Assembly (NCBI GenBank): GCA_024336345.1
Contig: JANFOG010000002.1
Span: 3,348,001 to 3,412,000 of the forward strand
DNA: 64,000 bases
Direction of reading: 5' to 3'
DNA from: Mariannaea sp. PMI_226
Taxonomy: Eukaryota > Ascomycota > Sordariomycetes > Hypocreales > Nectriaceae
Below the pieces are notes generated by a model. The model saw nothing but the letters and a program-made list of their open reading frames with translations. It made no database searches and was not told the DNA's origin. Below are positions 62,012 to 64,000 of the stretch, piece by piece. The position numbers and the translations under genes were made by a program. Positions within the stretch are counted from its first letter, which is position 1, and every line of letters begins with the position of its first letter.

Positions 62012-62419
62012 ATGTGCCACATAGTAGTCGCCCAGCGTGTGTGCCAGGTTTGCCATGACGGCCAGGGCGAGATAGTTATCGGCTTCACCCACTGCGCACG
62101 CCCATGTGCGAGCCCATCGTACCGCCTCACGCCCACGCCGCAGCTGGAATTCTGCAGCCCTTGTGCATCAAGGTCCACGACGACTCTCTCCACACCGGTT
62201 GTGTCGCGGAACATTAGCATCGACTCCAACACCGATGAAGCCATCTCCGTGGCTGCAGCGGCAGCAGCGGCAGCAACAGCGGCTGCTGCTTCGGCCTCTG
62301 CCTCGGCGGCCTCTGTAGTGGTTGTGGCGGCGGCAGCAGCATCGGCAGCGGTAACAACCAGAGCTACAGCTACAGCTGCAGCTGCAGCTACAACGAAGTA
62401 CAACTACGACTGCGACTAG
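62012..62419 (+). CDS. small Cys-rich protein with poly-Ala tail, 135 aa, unknown function
   Basis: A single frame starts MCHIVVAQRVCQVCHDGQGE. The N-terminal half (residues 1-52) has seven Cys at 2, 11, 14, 28, 32, 48 and 51. They form CQVC, CARPC and CSPC pairs, which look like a compact zinc-binding module. The second half is low complexity: a Ser/Thr-rich linker, then mostly Ala (about residues 80-130), with Val, Ser and Thr, ending YNYDCD. There is no signal peptide. It is the first ATG after a 446-bp ATG-free leader, in the same manner as the gene at 8327, and likewise begins Met-Cys. The Ala tail comes from GCA/GCG/GCT repeats and could be expanded, or could be removed by an intron not found here. 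No function is assigned; homology between the two small genes is not shown. Confidence 0.55.
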   Translation: MCHIVVAQRVCQVCHDGQGEIVIGFTHCARPCASPSYRLTPTPQLEFCSPCASRSTTTLSTPVVSRNISIDSNTDEAISVAAAAAAAATAAAASASASAASVVVVAAAAASAAVTTRATATAAAAATTKYNYDCD

Positions 62420-62988
62420 GGATGGGATTGGGACTGGACTAGGACTGGACTGGGACCACGACCACGACTGCGGGGATGCCCGATGCCAGCGCCACCCCGG
62501 TCATGGTCAGTCGTCGATCAACCTCAAGCCGACCGGGACTGCTAATTAATTATTGCGGTTGTTATTATTGTTGTTGTTTATTGAGCAACCATTACTTTTG
62601 GCGCAAAAATTCATTCAACTTGTGATCAGCTTGGGGTCGGTGACGGAACCGAAGCCCCGGGAAGTGGGCCAGGCCGGTGTGATGGCGCCCGCATCTCACC
62701 GCGAAAATGGGTTGGAGGGACCAAGAAGAAGAAGGGGAAAAAGAAAAAAAGAAAAGAGGGCTCCAGTCAAGTCAGTCAGTCAGTCGGTACGGGCTGTGGT
62801 CGGTCAGGGTGCACAAAATGTCTTTCACAACGGTTTTTCCTCAGCTGAAGAAACAGGGAGATTGACTCGGAACACTGCAGGGATGTGAGGTGAAAGGTAT
62901 GGGGGAAGAGCGCGGAAGGAGCGGGGAAAGCGGGCATGTGCGGCAGTTGAGACACGATCGGGCTGAGAACGCGCCCAACAAAATAAAC

Positions 62989-63008
62989 TATGGTATGGTA
63001 TGGTATGG
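62989..63008. repeat. (TATGG)4 tandem repeat
   Basis: Four perfect 5-bp units in intergenic DNA. Confidence 0.85.
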
Positions 63009-63712
63009 ATGGGTGCCTGGACCTTGAATGGTGGAAATGATGCCGACTGGGGGGGAAGGAGAGGGTGGAGGGGAGAAGTTCAATATCTCGTTTGAGTGTG
63101 TGTATGTGCGGCGGGATTAATTAATGAAGAAAAACTGCCCGTAGAGTAGGTAGGCAGGGCATTTGAAAAGAATAGCAGAAATCGAGGTGTGAAGGTGAAA
63201 TGGAAAAGAAGAAAACAACATAATTGGAAAAATAATTATGACAATGCAAAGCCTCGGGGTATAGAAGCTGATCATGATAGACAATATAATAAACTACACT
63301 ACACATTACAGTATCCATTCCTCCTCCATTCATCATCATCATTCCCACACGGGTAGATCCAGTGTACCTTAAGCTATGGAGAAAGCCCTTTTTTCGGGTC
63401 CGAGTCTCGTCCCCTCCCTGAACCCCCACCAAGTCCGGACCCCCGGTGAAGGCCACCCTTGTTACCGGAATACCGGGATGAGAATTAATGAGAGCACCTG
63501 CAGCGGAACCGCAACGAATCGCTGGCTTGTTGTATGACTTGCATGGTGCGAAGGGAGGGGGTGGAGGAAAGAAATACTAATTTTTTTTCCTGTCAGAGGA
63601 ATTTTGAAGCTGAACCGGTTTGTTATTTTTGACAAATCTCAATTCCATCCGGCTGGGACAACTGGACTGAGAGAGCAGCTGAGATGTCTCCTTTTCTGCT
63701 GCAAGTACCAAG

Positions 63713-63757
63713 TGCGGACAACGAACTGCGGACAACGAATTGCGGACAACGAACTGC
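63713..63757. repeat. 14-bp tandem repeat, 3.2 units
   Basis: Units TGCGGACAACGAAC, TGCGGACAACGAAT and TGCGGACAACGAAC, followed by a partial TGC. Only one base differs between units, so the duplication is recent. Confidence 0.9.
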
Positions 63758-64000
63758 ATCCCCAATTGAAATAAGTAAAGGGAGAGAAGGGAGGGGAGGG
63801 GGGGAAGCAACAATTTGTCATACAATAAATATTGTAATCAACCAGGTAGTAAGCCCAAAAGAAAATCATTAAAAAAAAATCCCCCGTGCTCGTAATCTCA
63901 CTCACACGCTCGCACACACGCACATACAACGCACAAGCACACACCAACAAAGACAAGAGAAAGGTAACGAGAGGTAACGGTAAAAAGGGTACCCCATCTC

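Larger units (their letters stand above)
62420..64000. other. gene-free right end
   Basis: No coding chain supported. It contains an AGTC tetranucleotide patch (about 62766-62785), a TATGG tandem repeat, a 14-bp tandem repeat at 63713-63757, and CA-rich sequence near 63900-63945. Part is probably the 3' UTR of the gene at 62012. Confidence 0.55.

Noticed and set aside
61831..62403. Minus-strand 190-codon Ala-rich open frame
   Set aside because: It mirrors the repeats on the plus strand: the GC-rich trinucleotide repeats are open in several frames, and the peptide lacks any non-repetitive core. The plus frame has the Cys module and the clean leader.

Overview
The window reads as nuclear DNA of a filamentous ascomycete, most likely a Sordariomycete and probably Hypocreales. 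Genes are split by short introns (about 50-130 bp) with GTRNGT donors, CTAAC-like branch points and YAG ends. Recognisable products include a Neurospora-type alpha-B tubulin, the 17.8 kDa complex I subunit, Coa3, Nop12, Pta1 and a Dep1/Sds3 subunit. No transposon, rRNA gene, CRISPR array or secondary-metabolite cluster was seen. Exon models were built by hand; for every spliced gene the exon lengths sum to an open frame.

Layout. 1-193 is the start of a gene leaving the left edge (minus). 194-11125 is gene-poor and contains one very small Cys-rich protein gene (8327-8494) with a long ATG-free leader and a 5' UTR intron. 11126-19372 holds a peroxisomal 2,4-dienoyl-CoA reductase (SPS19 type), a tRNA-Val(CAC), a membrane-anchored histidine-acid-phosphatase-like protein and an MFS transporter. 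After a 5.8 kb gap comes a seven-exon Zn2Cys6 transcription factor (25173-28082), then a 1050-residue protein of unknown function (minus), then a coiled-coil She3-like protein (minus).

39137-57903 is a compact housekeeping block: Pta1 (minus) divergent from Coa3 (plus); Dep1/Sds3-like (minus) divergent from Nop12 (plus); alpha-tubulin B (minus) and ribosomal protein S15/uS19 (plus) across a 3.4 kb gap; a SET-domain protein (minus); and complex I NUO-17.8 (minus). 58884-59837 is a second short-chain dehydrogenase. The right end carries a second small Cys-rich gene (62012-62419), again behind a long ATG-free leader, with a poly-alanine tail.

Functionally this is a mixed neighbourhood: nuclear RNA processing and chromatin (Pta1, Dep1, Nop12), mitochondrial respiration (Coa3, NUO-17.8), cytoskeleton, translation, and peroxisomal fatty-acid oxidation. 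The least explained parts are the two Met-Cys proteins in the gene-poor flanks, the 1050-residue protein, and two intergenic motif families (TACGGAGTA and ACCTACCT/AGGTAGGT).
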